Part shown: piece after piece, positions 1 through 8,974 of the stretch | Layout: every line of letters starts with the position of its first letter | Numbering within the stretch: the stretch's first letter is position 1 | Position numbers and translations under genes: made by a program | From: Rhodospirillaceae bacterium | GTDB taxonomy: Bacteria; Pseudomonadota; Alphaproteobacteria; Rhodospirillales; Rhodospirillaceae | NCBI GenBank assembly: GCA_009694245.1 | Contig: SHVO01000016.1 | Location: 1-33,659 of the forward strand | DNA: 33,659 nt | Reading direction: 5' to 3' | Notes under the pieces: model-generated | The model's input: only the letters and a program-made list of their open reading frames with translations | What the model was told of the DNA's origin: nothing | Database searches by the model: none

Positions 1-36
1 CAAGTCTGAGGGCATGCTTTTCCCTAAAATGCTCTT
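1..36. repeat. Partial dispersed intergenic repeat (RIME-like), cut by the window edge
   Basis: The first 36 bases closely resemble the end of the element at 32557-32592: both carry the word gagggcatgctttt followed by a GATGCTCT or AATGCTCT end. The element continues outside the window, so its full extent is not visible. It lies about 30 bases after the end of the unknown gene at 66-1788. Confidence 0.4.
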
Positions 37-65
37 CGCGTGCGAAAGCGCCGGGCCGGGGCTGT

Positions 66-1788
66 TTATGACTTTAGGTCGAAGCCGGTCTTGGCCAGGA
101 GTCCGTAAAGTTCCTTGATGGCCTTTTCCTTGTCGGCGGCCTCGGGAATATCGCCGGTAAATTCGGCGATGACGTCCTTGCGGCGCAAGTAGGAGACAAT
201 GGTATCACGCGCGATTGTGGTCGCTCGGCCGACCGTCAGCACTCCAGAGGCGCAAAATGTCACGCGCCGGGTGGCCCGCTCGCGAAAGCTCAACTCCTTA
301 TCGTCGAGGCGCTCAATGACGCCTTGTGAGATGATGTATTCCGATACGAGGCTATCGAACTTGGCCGATGCCGGATCCCGAAGCGGGTTGGAAGCTCGGA
401 GTCCAGAACCAACTGCTGGATGGCGGCCACTTCCTGAAGCCGTGTCTTCTCGGTGCGGGCCTCGGGCGCGATTTTTTGAATGGCGTTGAGCTGCCCGGGG
501 AAATCGCGCACTTGATTCTCGATCAGTGCGTTGGTCGCGGCGTCGGCCTTGGGGTCGTACATCGCCAAGAGGTAGATAAATTTGCGCTTACCCGACACCA
601 ACTTGTCGCGCACGCCTTCCATGGCGCGCTTACGGCCCATCGCGCCGCCGACGTTGGTCAAGCGCGCCCAGCGATCCGTAAGGCCCACCGCAAGCGCGCG
701 TCCGCCGATAATTCCACGGTCCGTGACCAGGCGAGCAACGATTGTGTCGAAGAATTCCTTGTCGTCGGCAACGGCTTCGCTATTGGTTAGACGCCCCGCG
801 TCGGCCAGATCGCGTTCTAGCCAGTCGAATAAAACACGCTTCGAGCGCGGCAGCATGTCGGTCGCGAACAGCTGATTGAGCAATTGGACGAGTTCGTCGA
901 CGGCGAGTTTTGTCGGCTGGCGCTTGCCTTCCAACAGATCAAGAATGCGCATTATGGCGTCGCCCAGGTGCTTGGACACACCAATGACATCCTTGATGAT
1001 CGTCTTGGCCATAAAAATGTCGGCGAGCATTTCGTCGACCATGGCGCGGGCTCGCTCGTCCTTCTGCGACTTGGCCATGGGGACCAGTTCGGCCAACTTG
1101 CCGAGCCAACCCGTCCAATTGATCGTAGCGCGCACAAAAGCGACGTTCGTCAAATAGCTGCGTTCCTCGGCATCGGTGTGGCGTGCGTCGATCCGGCGCA
1201 GAAGTTCGTCCAGCGTGCTGCCCTTGAGTTCGGGCAACTCTTTGGAGTCGACCTCGCGGGCACGCTGGGCAATGCGGTCGACGGCTTGATAAATGATGTC
1301 CTTGCGCTTGCGGGCATCCTCGGTTGAGACACGCGCGTGCAGGCTCGCGATCTTGTCGACGGCGGTCGGCACCATCGCATCGACATTGAGCAGGCGCTTC
1401 AAATTCTTGTGGCAGTGCAGGAGCTCGAACGGCGTCATCTCGATCTTGTCGAGGTAACGCGTGAACAGCCGCGCCATGGTTGTGCGCGCCGCGGTTTGAT
1501 AGTAGTCGGCGACTTTCTCGCACAGCGGCGACTCGTCTACCGGCGTAATGCCGTATTCGTCTTCCTTTTCCGCTTGCTTCATTTCACAGAAAACTTCCGT
1601 CGCGCGGCGGGTGTCGCTGGCGAAATGGGTTTCCTTGAGGATGCGCACGCCCCTGGTGGTCTTGAGGCTCAAGAGATCCTTGGGGCCTTGCGGCGCGCGG
1701 ACTCTTCGGTGGGAACGACCTCGTTGATCGCCCACCGGCCATCCTTGTAGGTTTGAACTTCAAAGGCCACGCGTTCGACGGCCGCCAT
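66..1788 (-). pseudogene. Conserved-looking protein of unknown function, ~574 aa, interrupted by two frameshifts
   Basis: I do not recognise this family. Three reading segments on one strand join into one plausible protein. The first starts at ATG 1788 (MAAVERVAFEVQTYKDGRWA) and runs to about 1685. The frame then shifts to the long middle segment, which runs to about 380 and shifts again, ending as ...LLAKTGFDLKS at the stop at 66-68. Both breaks sit at short homopolymers (GGGG at 1682-1685 and CCC at 377-379 on the plus strand), and adding one base at each restores a continuous frame of ordinary composition. The protein is soluble-looking, helix-rich and charged, with no signal peptide or membrane segment. 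A CAGGA-like ribosome site precedes ATG 1788. An upstream ATG at 1811 has a stronger AGGGAGG site but lies in another frame, so a further N-terminal error is possible. Either two sequencing errors or a decaying gene would explain the breaks. Confidence 0.6.
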
Positions 1789-1961
1789 ACTGCTGTGTCC
1801 TGCTCAAGCATTTTAGGACGCCTCCCTGGTTCAAATTGAGCGGGAAGCGCCCATGGGCCCCAGTCCCAAAATTGAAGCGGGCCCCGGCGAAGCTAGGAAG
1901 GGTGTAACAAATTCTTTAACAATCGGCAAAACCTTCTGCCGGCGTGGGGGTGGCGGGTGCG

Positions 1962-3611
1962 TCAGGCGTCGAATCGATAGTCTTTGAATTGCTCCCGGAG
2001 CTTGACCTTCTGGATCTTGCCGGTGGGGCCAATCGGGAGGCTCTCGACGAAAGTGATGGCTTCGGGCAGCCACCACTTGGGGACCTTGCGACCGAGGTAG
2101 TCGTTGATCTCCGCCAGCGTTGGGCGGGCGGCGCCTTTGGTTACGCATATCAGGAGCGGGCGTTCGGTCCATCGCGGATGGTGGATGCCGATCACCGCCG
2201 CCATGGCGACATCAGGATGGCCAAGCGCCGCGTTCTCAAGGTCGACGGAACTGATCCACTCGCCGCCGGATTTGATCACGTCCTTGGCGCGGTCGGTGAT
2301 GTGCATATAGCCATCGCCATCCAAGGTTGCGATATCGCCGGTGTCGAACCAGCCGTCGGCCGTGAGCGCGCGGGCATCGTGTTTGAAATACGATTGGATG
2401 ATCCAAGGCCCGCGCACCTGCAGGTGACCCGCGGCCACGCCATCGTGGGGCAACGCATTCCCATGCTCATCGACGATGCGCAAATCGACGCCGAAGATGG
2501 CGCGGCCTTGTTTGCTTTTGAGTTTTGTCCGTTCCGCCTGTGATAGTGCCTTGAACTTTGGCTTGAGGGTGTTGACGACTCCGAGCGGCGTTGTCTCGGT
2601 CATTCCCCAGGCATGATTGACCTCAACACCGAATTCCAATTCGAATGCTTCGATCATCGATTCCGGCGCCGCTGCGCCGCCGATGACAACCCGCTCCAGC
2701 CCCTTGGGCTTGCGCCCCGCGCTGCGCATATGCGTAAGCAAACCCATCCAAAGCGTCGGCACCCCAAGCGCGCAGGTAACGGCCTCGCCGTCCATGAGCT
2801 CGAAGAGACTTTGACCGTCCATGGCGCGGCCGGCGAAGACCTGCGCGGCACCGACCATCGGCGCGGCGTAGGGTACGCCCCAGGCATTGACATGGAACAT
2901 GGGCACGACCGGCAATATGACATCGTCGACGGTCATGCGAGATGACGAAACCATGCTGTAGGAATGCAGCACCAGGGCCCGGTGGCTGTAGAGCACCCCT
3001 TTGGGCGTACCCGTGGTTCCCGAGGTATAGCAAAGCGATGCCGCGGTATTTTCGTTGAACTCCGGCCAATCAAATGTCTCGGCGTGGGGCGCGATCAGGT
3101 CTTCGTATGCCAGCACGTCGCCGAGCCGCGGATCGGACGGCGCATGCGCGGCATCGCAGAGTGGAATGAATTGTTCGACACACGGTACCGAGTTCTTCAA
3201 GCCTGCGACCAATTCGGTGAAGGTGGTATCGTAAAACACCAGCCGGTCCGTGGCATGCGCGAGGATCAGACGCATATGCTCGATCGGCAGGCGCGGATTG
3301 ACCGTGTGGCAAATGGCGCCGATCCCAGCCACAGCGTAATACAATTCCAAGTGACGCCAAGTATTCCAAGCCAGGGTGGCAACGCGGTCGCCGGGTTTGA
3401 TCCCGAGGGCTTTGAGGGCATTGGCCAGCTTCTGGACGCGGCGGTGAGTTTCGCCGTAGGTGGTGCGGTGGATGGGCCCTTCGACACTTCGGGTAACGAC
3501 GGCGGTATCGCCGTGGTAGTCCCCGGCAAAACGCATAAGCGGCGCCACGAGAAGTGGGCGGTCCATCATTTGTCCGGGAATTAACCCGGAAAGCGGTCCT
3601 GGGGGCATCAT
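1962..3611 (-). CDS. Medium/long-chain fatty acyl-CoA synthetase (AMP-forming)
   Basis: This is an adenylate-forming enzyme that activates a fatty acid with ATP and CoA, feeding beta-oxidation or polymer synthesis in the cytoplasm. The AMP-binding P-loop [11 protein letters not shown] is clear, as are the A5-type motif WGMTETTP, the adenylation-domain signature [25 protein letters not shown], and a C-terminal domain ending [16 protein letters not shown], whose last lysine region holds the catalytic lysine. Its length of about 550 aa and the N-terminal block [15 protein letters not shown] fit the FadD/AlkK-like group; the exact chain length cannot be read. The start is uncertain. ATG 3623, ATG 3611 (AGGAT 11 bases upstream, chosen here) and ATG 3569 are all in frame. 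It is probably transcribed alone, diverging from the gene at 3757 across a 145-base gap. Confidence 0.88.
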   Translation of the reverse strand: MMPPGPLSGLIPGQMMDRPLLVAPLMRFAGDYHGDTAVVTRSVEGPIHRTTYGETHRRVQKLANALKALGIKPGDRVATLAWNTWRHLELYYAVAGIGAICHTVNPRLPIEHMRLILAHATDRLVFYDTTFTELVAGLKNSVPCVEQFIPLCDAAHAPSDPRLGDVLAYEDLIAPHAETFDWPEFNENTAASLCYTSGTTGTPKGVLYSHRALVLHSYSMVSSSRMTVDDVILPVVPMFHVNAWGVPYAAPMVGAAQVFAGRAMDGQSLFELMDGEAVTCALGVPTLWMGLLTHMRSAGRKPKGLERVVIGGAAAPESMIEAFELEFGVEVNHAWGMTETTPLGVVNTLKPKFKALSQAERTKLKSKQGRAIFGVDLRIVDEHGNALPHDGVAAGHLQVRGPWIIQSYFKHDARALTADGWFDTGDIATLDGDGYMHITDRAKDVIKSGGEWISSVDLENAALGHPDVAMAAVIGIHHPRWTERPLLICVTKGAARPTLAEINDYLGRKVPKWWLPEAITFVESLPIGPTGKIQKVKLREQFKDYRFDA

Positions 3612-3756
3612 TCGGCATATCATCCTTGTAGCGACAGGGCCTTTCCCTTCGGGATCATGACACCCGGGGCGTTAACCTAAAAGTATGGAAATCGTGAAAT
3701 GCTGATTCGGACAATTCTAAAGTCTCGGACCAGTCTTTGGCCGCGGGAGGGAGATA

Positions 3757-4353
3757 ATGCATAAGATGCAGGCGGGCGATTCCTCTGGAGTGACGCGCAA
3801 TACTTTTCACGGGATTAGCCTCCTCCTGATGCTGGGCATGGCGATTACCCTCGCCACCTGCGGTGACAAGAGCGCGGGCGAAGTCAAGGCCATCAAGCAG
3901 CAAGTCCAACGGGCTTACGGCACCAAGGAATTCAGCAAGGCCCTGGGTTTGTCGCAAAAGGGGCTGACCCTGGCCCGCCGCACCCTGCTCATCAAGTTGG
4001 CCGAGGAGAACGGCGATACGCTGACGGCCGGCGAACGAGCCGTGTTCGTTTCCCAGGGTGTCGGCATGGCCACCGGCAAGGATCCGCAGCCGGTGTACCG
4101 CACCGAGACGATGTACCCGCCCGAACAGTACCGCCGGAAGATCGAAGGCGACGTTGAAATTGCCTATAGCCTGGATCCGACCGGCGCCGTGACCGAGGCC
4201 CGCATTTCGAAAGCAACGCCGCCGCAGATCTTCGATCAAGCGGCCTTGGAAAGTTTCAGGAAGTGGCGGTTCACTCCGATGTTGGACAAGGTCGGCCGAC
4301 CGATCGTGGCCTCAGGATTTAAATTCACACTCGCGTTTCGCATGGGCCGTTAG
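3757..4353 (+). CDS. Exported protein with TonB C-terminal domain
   Basis: The 198-aa product has a hydrophobic segment at about residues 22-34 followed by LATC, an imperfect lipobox, so it is probably a membrane-anchored periplasmic lipoprotein. Residues ~125-195 form a TonB_C domain: YPPEQYRRKIEGDVEIAY, then PTGAVTEARI, then ALESFRKWRFTP, the standard pattern. The middle, ~40-120, is helical and charged. ATG 3757 has a GGGAGG ribosome site at good spacing. TonB_C proteins normally pass proton-motive energy to outer-membrane receptors. This one lacks the usual proline-rich linker and has no ExbB/ExbD neighbours, so a stand-alone envelope role is equally likely. Its stop overlaps that of the convergent gene at 4350 by four bases. 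Confidence 0.8.
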   Translation: MHKMQAGDSSGVTRNTFHGISLLLMLGMAITLATCGDKSAGEVKAIKQQVQRAYGTKEFSKALGLSQKGLTLARRTLLIKLAEENGDTLTAGERAVFVSQGVGMATGKDPQPVYRTETMYPPEQYRRKIEGDVEIAYSLDPTGAVTEARISKATPPQIFDQAALESFRKWRFTPMLDKVGRPIVASGFKFTLAFRMGR

Positions 4354-4676
4354 CGCGCCGCCGTAAGGCAAGTGGTCGCAACGCCCATCACTTTCTCCAT
4401 AATCGCGGTCGGCGGCGGCTGACCGGCTTCACCGGCCTTGCTGTAGATTTCCATTTCCTTGACCGTCAGGCGGGCCTTGGTTTCGCGCACAAAACAGGCG
4501 CAAAGCTTGTTGCGGTCACCCGCAACGCTATGGCCGCTCTGATCCATGAAGCCGGTGCAGATCTCTTGCAAGGGGTCGCCGGACTGACCCGGGCGGGGCT
4601 GTTGCCCTGCCGCGGGCACGGCCGCCATGGCGAGGATTGATGCGAAAAAGATGGCTCTCAGGTGGGCCTCGGGCAT
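4350..4676 (-). CDS. Small exported hypothetical protein with conserved-type cysteines
   Basis: The 108-aa product has a typical signal peptide (hydrophobic residues ~7-23, cleavage near AAGQQ). The mature part of ~85 residues has four cysteines (ICTGF, KLCACF, TTCL), which suggests disulfides in the periplasm. I do not recognise the family. A CGAGG ribosome site lies five bases before ATG 4676. The gene is convergent with the TonB-domain gene and their stop codons overlap by four bases, so neither leaves room for a separate terminator. It lies 55 bases downstream of ptsN on the same strand and may be read through from it. Confidence 0.6.
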   Translation of the reverse strand: MPEAHLRAIFFASILAMAAVPAAGQQPRPGQSGDPLQEICTGFMDQSGHSVAGDRNKLCACFVRETKARLTVKEMEIYSKAGEAGQPPPTAIMEKVMGVATTCLTAAR

Positions 4677-4731
4677 GTGGGCCTCGGGAAAGTTGGAGTC
4701 GACACCGCCAGATACTTAAACTCTTCAGGAC

Positions 4732-5193
4732 TCAGGCGGCTTGAGCCTCTGATTGAATCAGCAGCACATACAGGCCGTCGGCGGTGGCGGCGCCGCGCAG
4801 CTTTTTGCAAATCGATGCGTCACGGAGCAAGCGGGAAATGCGGGCCAGCGCCTTGAGATGATCCGCGCCGGCGCCTTCGGGAGCCAGCAGCAGAAAAATC
4901 AAATCAACCGGCTGTTCATCAATGGCGGCGAAATTGATGGCTTTGTCGAGACGCGCGAAGACCCCGCAGATGCGCCTGCATTCGGCGAACTTGACATGAG
5001 GGATCGCAATGCCGTTGCCCACACCGGTGGAGCCGAGGCGCTCGCGCTCGAGCAAGATTTCCAGAATCCCGCGGTCATTGCCGCCTGTGATACGCGCGGC
5101 ATGTCGCGCAAGCTCCTGCAACGCCCGCTTCTTGCTGTTGGCCTTGAGGCCCGAGATCACGGCCTCGGGTTGAAGCAAATCACTGATTTCCAT
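4732..5193 (-). CDS. ptsN: PTS IIA-like nitrogen regulatory protein PtsN (EIIA-Ntr)
   Basis: The 153-aa product matches the family's usual length. It is the phosphoryl acceptor of the nitrogen PTS (PtsP-PtsO-PtsN), which regulates potassium transport, carbon-nitrogen balance and sigma-54-linked functions. The phosphorylated histidine lies in GIAIPHVK (His66), preceded by ERERLGSTGVGNG, as in the family. The core after it, DLIFLLLAPEGAGADHLKALARISRLLRD, is also typical. An AAAGGCG ribosome site precedes ATG 5193. It is the last recognisable gene of the rnd-kds-lpt-rpoN-ptsN cluster. The ribosome hibernation gene hpf, usually found just before ptsN in this arrangement, is missing. Confidence 0.95.
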   Translation of the reverse strand: MEISDLLQPEAVISGLKANSKKRALQELARHAARITGGNDRGILEILLERERLGSTGVGNGIAIPHVKFAECRRICGVFARLDKAINFAAIDEQPVDLIFLLLAPEGAGADHLKALARISRLLRDASICKKLRGAATADGLYVLLIQSEAQAA

Positions 5194-5216
5194 GACGCGC
5201 CTTTAGCCGGCCTTGA

Positions 5217-5390
5217 TCACAGCCGCGATTTGCAATCCCACGAAACCTGGATGGATGTGTGGATGGTGCAGCCGCAATCAAATTTTCTCAGCTTGTCGAC
5301 CTGTGCCATCGCCCGCCGCACCGCGCGCCTTTTTTGCGCCGCGCTGAAGGCTTTGAAAAAAGGTGGCGGAACATAAGCACGGGGACCCAT
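5217..5390 (-). CDS. Possible small basic ORF (frameshifted) in the place of hpf
   Basis: Between rpoN and ptsN no HPF-like sequence is visible. On the minus strand ATG 5390 opens MGPRAYVPPPFSKPSARRKK, which soon stops in frame. One extra base in the six-base T run (plus strand 5330-5335) would join it to an open stretch ending with FDCGCTIHTSIQVSWDC and a stop at 5217-5219. The joined product would be about 57 aa, strongly basic, with three cysteines. I recognise no family. It may simply be intergenic DNA. It is listed because missing-base breaks at homopolymers recur in this window. Confidence 0.22.
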   Translation of the reverse strand: MGPRAYVPPPFFKAFSAAQKRRAVRRAMAQVDKLRKFDCGCTIHTSIQVSWDCKSRL

Positions 5391-5428
5391 GAAGTCAAGA
5401 ATGGGCGGGGCCGTCGCGCGCGCCCTGG

Positions 5429-6919
5429 TTAGCGGCCGCCGTAGCCCGCCGCCTTGTCGCGGCGGCGCTGAGCCGAGGTTGGAATCTTGAGGGAATCTCG
5501 ATACTTGGCCACGGTCCTGCGCGCCACTTCAACGCCTTCGCCGCGGAGGATCTCGACCAGGCGATCGTCGGACAGAACGTCGGTCAAGACTTCGTTGTCG
5601 ATCAGCGTTTTGATGCGGTGACGCACCGCTTCGGCCGAATGAGTTGCCGCGCCATGAACGGACGCAAGTCCTTGTGTGAAGAAATATTTCAGCTCGAAGA
5701 TGCCGCGGGGCGTGGCCATGTACTTGTTGGTCGTGACACGGCTGACTGTGCTTTCATGCATCTCGATGGCGTCGGCGATGTCACGCAAGATTAGCGGGCG
5801 CAGGTGCGCAACGCCGAGCCGGAAAAAGGCGTCTTGCTGCTTCACCAGCTCGGTCGCAACCTTCAGGATAGTCTCGGCGCGCTGATGCAGCGCCTTGACC
5901 AGCCAATTCGCCGATTGAAGGCGTTCGGCGAGAAAGTCCTTGTCGGCCTTGGTGACGCGCGCGCAGCTGATGTTGCTGACATAGCTTCGGTTGACCAGCA
6001 CGCGCGGCAGCGTGTCGGTGTTCAGCTCGACGCGCCAGTCACCGTTCGGACGCAAACTCATGATGACGTCGGGGATGACGGCCTCACTGGCCGATCGCTC
6101 GAACTGCAGGGCCGGTTTGGGATTGAGCGCCCGTACTTCGCCGATCATATCCTCGACGTCTTCCACCGAGACCGCACAGATCTCGCGCAACTTCTTAATG
6201 TCGCGTCTCGCGAGGAGTTCAATATTGGCGACAAAAGCCGCCATGGCCGGATCGAAGCGATTGCGGTCCTCAAGCTGCAGGCGCAGACATTCTTTCAGAT
6301 CGCGGGCAAAGATTCCCGCCGGATCGAACTCCTGCAGAAGCGCGAGCACACTTTCCACCCGTGCGAGATCCGCGCCGAGCTGGTCGGCCGCCTCTTCCAA
6401 GTTCACGCGCAGGTAGCCACTTTCGTCCAATTGATCGATCAGGTACAGCCCGATAAATCGCTCGGCGGGGTCGAGCGCGGACAAGTTGAGTTGCTGAACG
6501 AGGTGGCTGCGCAGATCGGGCGCCTCGGCCGCGTGATCGAACTCCGGCATATCGCCGTCAAGACCGCCGGCGCCCCAGTGTTCGGCACTATGCGTATCCA
6601 TGCCATCGCTGCCCAGCGCGGGCTCGTTGTCTTCAACCGCCGATTCGATATCGAGCGGTGCTTCATCCTGGCCGTCGACGGCATCAACCACGGACAATCC
6701 GGCTTCGCTGCGATCATCGACGTTCCCGGCGCCCTCGGCGAGCGCGCCCGGATCGCCGCTATCGTCGGCCTCGAGCAGCGGATTGGAGACGAGTTCCTGC
6801 TCGACGTATTCAGCCAGCTCGACCGCCGACAATTGCAGAAGCTTGATGGCCTGCTGCAATTGCGGCGTGATGACCAGGCTTTGGCTTTGCCTGAGATCTA
6901 ATCGGGGCGAGAGGGCCAT
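5429..6919 (-). CDS. rpoN: RNA polymerase sigma-54 factor RpoN
   Basis: Sigma-54 directs RNA polymerase to -24/-12 promoters and needs AAA+ activators. The 496-aa product has the glutamine/leucine-rich activator-interacting region I at its N-terminus (LDLRQSQSLVITPQLQQAIK). An acidic, low-complexity region II follows (~50-130), then the core-binding domain, then the helix-turn-helix region around HESTVSRVTTNKYMATPRGI. The C-terminal RpoN box reads ARRTVAKYR, with SLKIPTSAQRR after it. ATG 6919 gives the usual MALSPRLDLRQ start; an in-frame TTG at 6928 is less likely. A RIME-like repeat fills most of the 346-base gap to lptB, so rpoN probably has its own promoter there. I could not find convincing -24/-12 sites in the window. 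Confidence 0.97.
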   Translation of the reverse strand: MALSPRLDLRQSQSLVITPQLQQAIKLLQLSAVELAEYVEQELVSNPLLEADDSGDPGALAEGAGNVDDRSEAGLSVVDAVDGQDEAPLDIESAVEDNEPALGSDGMDTHSAEHWGAGGLDGDMPEFDHAAEAPDLRSHLVQQLNLSALDPAERFIGLYLIDQLDESGYLRVNLEEAADQLGADLARVESVLALLQEFDPAGIFARDLKECLRLQLEDRNRFDPAMAAFVANIELLARRDIKKLREICAVSVEDVEDMIGEVRALNPKPALQFERSASEAVIPDVIMSLRPNGDWRVELNTDTLPRVLVNRSYVSNISCARVTKADKDFLAERLQSANWLVKALHQRAETILKVATELVKQQDAFFRLGVAHLRPLILRDIADAIEMHESTVSRVTTNKYMATPRGIFELKYFFTQGLASVHGAATHSAEAVRHRIKTLIDNEVLTDVLSDDRLVEILRGEGVEVARRTVAKYRDSLKIPTSAQRRRDKAAGYGGR

Positions 6920-6941
6920 GGTTGTCAAGTCACCGCCGGCT

Positions 6942-7085
6942 TAGAGCAAGCAGCGCAAATTCGGGATCACGGCGCTTGCTCCACCTTTTTGTTGTCGCAT
7001 CGTTCCGCGCGCGAAAGCGCGCCTCTATTTAATGCCGGCCTTCGCCGGCGCGAAAACCGGTTCCCACTTCTCGGCACGATGCTCT
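6942..7085. repeat. RIME-like intergenic palindromic repeat, copy between lptB and rpoN
   Basis: It begins TTAGAGCAAGCAGCGC, folds on itself with CGCTTGCTC, continues with the palindromes GCGCGCGAAAGCGCGC and GCCGGCCTTCGCCGGC, then GAAAACCGGTTCCCACTT, and ends with GATGCTCT. The same order and near-identical sequence occur at 32423-32593 and, inverted, at 18389-18533. The rest of the gap, 7086-7265, shows no gene. Confidence 0.8.
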
Positions 7086-7265
7086 CGCTTGGGTCGCGTT
7101 CACGGTCTGAAAACATGGCCTTCGGACAGCCGGACTGCCGGGAGACCGCCTGCGAAAACCGCCCTTTACCATCCCGGAAAATGCTTAACAATTTGGTGAT
7201 CCTCGGGCCGCGCTCGGGCGCTCTCCAGCCAAGGGGACGCCGGTCGCAAGCCGGGGGAACCCGCT

Positions 7266-8051
7266 CTAAAGGGTGAAGCGCTCGCCCAGATAGACCCGCC
7301 TGACACCTTCGTGGGCGACAATTTCGGCCGGGGTGCCCTCCATCAGGACGCTGCCCTCGTGAAGGATGTAGGCGCGATCGATAATGTCGAGGGTTTCGCG
7401 AACGTTATGATCGGTTATCAACACACCAAGGCCGCGGTCCTTGAGGTGAGACACCATTTCGCGGATTTCACCGACGGCGATGGGATCGATTCCGGCCAAG
7501 GGCTCGTCCAGGAGGATGAAGCTGGGACGCGAGGCCAGCGCGCGCGCGATTTCGCAACGCCGCCGCTCGCCTCCCGACAACGCCAGAGCCGGCGACCGGC
7601 GCAAGTGCTCGATTGAAAATTCGCGCAATAGCGCGTCCACCAAGGCCGATTGGGCGGCCTTATCCGGTTCCACGACTTCGGCCACAGCTCGGATGTTGCC
7701 CTCGACGGTCATGCCGCGGAAAATCGAAGCCTCCTGCGGCAGGTAGCCGATCCCGAGCCGGGCGCGGCGGTACATCGGCAGCAGCGTGATGTCCTGACCA
7801 TCGAGATAGATCTTGCCTTGGTCGGGACTGATAAGGCCCGTGACACAGTAAAATGAAGTGGTCTTGCCGGCGCCGTTGGGCCCGAGCAATCCTACGGCCT
7901 CGCCGCGCTTCACCGACAAGCTGACATCGCGCAACACGCGGCGGCCCTTGAACGCCTTGCCGAGGCCGCGCACCACCAGCCCGGTCGCCGGAGCGGACTC
8001 GACGCCGCCGCTGCCCGGAGCGGGTGCTTCAGTTTGCGCTTCGGTGGTCAT
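7266..8051 (-). CDS. lptB: LPS export ABC transporter ATP-binding protein LptB
   Basis: This is the cytoplasmic ATPase of the LptB2FG complex that extracts lipopolysaccharide from the inner membrane and drives it across the Lpt bridge. The 261-aa product carries Walker A GPNGAGKTT (residues ~57-65), the LptB-specific Q-loop stretch YLPQEASIFRGMTVEGNI, signature LSGGERRRCEIARAL, Walker B FILLDEPLAGID and switch-histidine region TDHNVRETLDI. An N-terminal extension of about 25 residues rich in Ala/Pro/Gly precedes the core. Its ATG overlaps the lptA stop (ATGA at 8048-8051), so the two are translationally coupled. The partner genes lptF and lptG are not in the window. Confidence 0.97.
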   Translation of the reverse strand: MTTEAQTEAPAPGSGGVESAPATGLVVRGLGKAFKGRRVLRDVSLSVKRGEAVGLLGPNGAGKTTSFYCVTGLISPDQGKIYLDGQDITLLPMYRRARLGIGYLPQEASIFRGMTVEGNIRAVAEVVEPDKAAQSALVDALLREFSIEHLRRSPALALSGGERRRCEIARALASRPSFILLDEPLAGIDPIAVGEIREMVSHLKDRGLGVLITDHNVRETLDIIDRAYILHEGSVLMEGTPAEIVAHEGVRRVYLGERFTL

Positions 8052-8974
8052 TTGAGTCCTTTTCCGGGTGGCTGGCCGGCGACCGGAGGCGCCGATGAAT
8101 TGAGATCTTGTTTGGAGCGCGGCGCGATCAGCGCCGAGACTCGCGCGCTTTCGCGAACGCCTTGCATGCCGGCCTCCCTCGCGCTGCCGAAAATACGCGT
8201 CGTGCCGCCCTTGACGTTGACGACTGCAAATCCGCCGCTGAGTTGGCTGTTGTTTTGCGTGAACTTGACCCCGCCATCAAGTGTCGCGATGCCGGTTTCA
8301 AGGTTGTAGGTGCCGCGGTCGCCGCGGACTATTTCTTTGGCGGTCTCCATGCGGACATTGCCGAAGCCTTGGAGCAGAGTGATATCGCCCTGGCTGTTGG
8401 GCAGCACCACCGATCCACGTGGCAACGACGCGGCCTCTTCCCTGAAGAACGCGATCAATTTGTCGGCGTGGAGACGGCGCTTCTCCTTGTCCTCGGCAAC
8501 GGCGGCGCCTTCGGCAACGGCGACACGCTCAATGGACCAATACTGAAGAGCGCTGTGGGCAGTGACCGAGCCTTCCGGGTTGGCGAGAGTCACGAGCTTG
8601 CCTTCCAGGACCAATACACCCTTATCAAAGTCGTAAATCGCCGAGTCTCCGGTGGCGGTCTCGGTGGACGACTTCATCGATACGTTGCCGCTGGCGAAGA
8701 CGCGATAGACTTCCCGGGCCCCGCCGGCCTTGGTGCGGTAGTCGGCGATCAGTTCGTCGCCGGTGACCGTCACATCGCCCTGGATGGCCCTGGCGTTGCC
8801 TCGCGCGATAACGCGTTGGTTGTCCTGCTGCAGCTCGAATCCCTTCTCCGCGGTTACTTCGATCGGACGATCCGTGCCTTCGAGTTTCAGCGACTGCGCC
8901 TGGGTCGTGGTGGTGGCGGTCGCGGCGATCGAGCCGGCCAACAGGGCGCCGACAATCCGGGTGAAGCGCGTCAT
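8048..8974 (-). CDS. lptA: LPS transport periplasmic protein LptA (extended, OstA domains)
   Basis: This is the periplasmic beta-jellyroll bridge component that carries LPS between the inner-membrane LptC and the outer-membrane LptD. A signal peptide spans residues 1-27 (MTRFTRIVGALLAGS, cleavage near TQAQS). OstA-type repeats follow, such as RPIEVTAEKGFELQQDNQRV with GDVTVTGDELIADY, later RLHADKLIAFF, EIVRGDRGTYNLETG, GGVKFTQNNSQLSGG and FAVVNVKGG. At 308 aa it is much longer than the ~185-aa E. coli protein and appears to hold two OstA units. It overlaps lptC upstream and lptB downstream by four bases each, which indicates one tightly coupled operon. Confidence 0.92.
   Translation of the reverse strand: MTRFTRIVGALLAGSIAATATTTTQAQSLKLEGTDRPIEVTAEKGFELQQDNQRVIARGNARAIQGDVTVTGDELIADYRTKAGGAREVYRVFASGNVSMKSSTETATGDSAIYDFDKGVLVLEGKLVTLANPEGSVTAHSALQYWSIERVAVAEGAAVAEDKEKRRLHADKLIAFFREEAASLPRGSVVLPNSQGDITLLQGFGNVRMETAKEIVRGDRGTYNLETGIATLDGGVKFTQNNSQLSGGFAVVNVKGGTTRIFGSAREAGMQGVRESARVSALIAPRSKQDLNSSAPPVAGQPPGKGLK

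Noticed and set aside
5804-6901. 365-codon open frame on the plus strand
   Set aside because: It is antisense to rpoN, whose domains and RpoN box are complete on the minus strand; high GC makes long shadow frames common.
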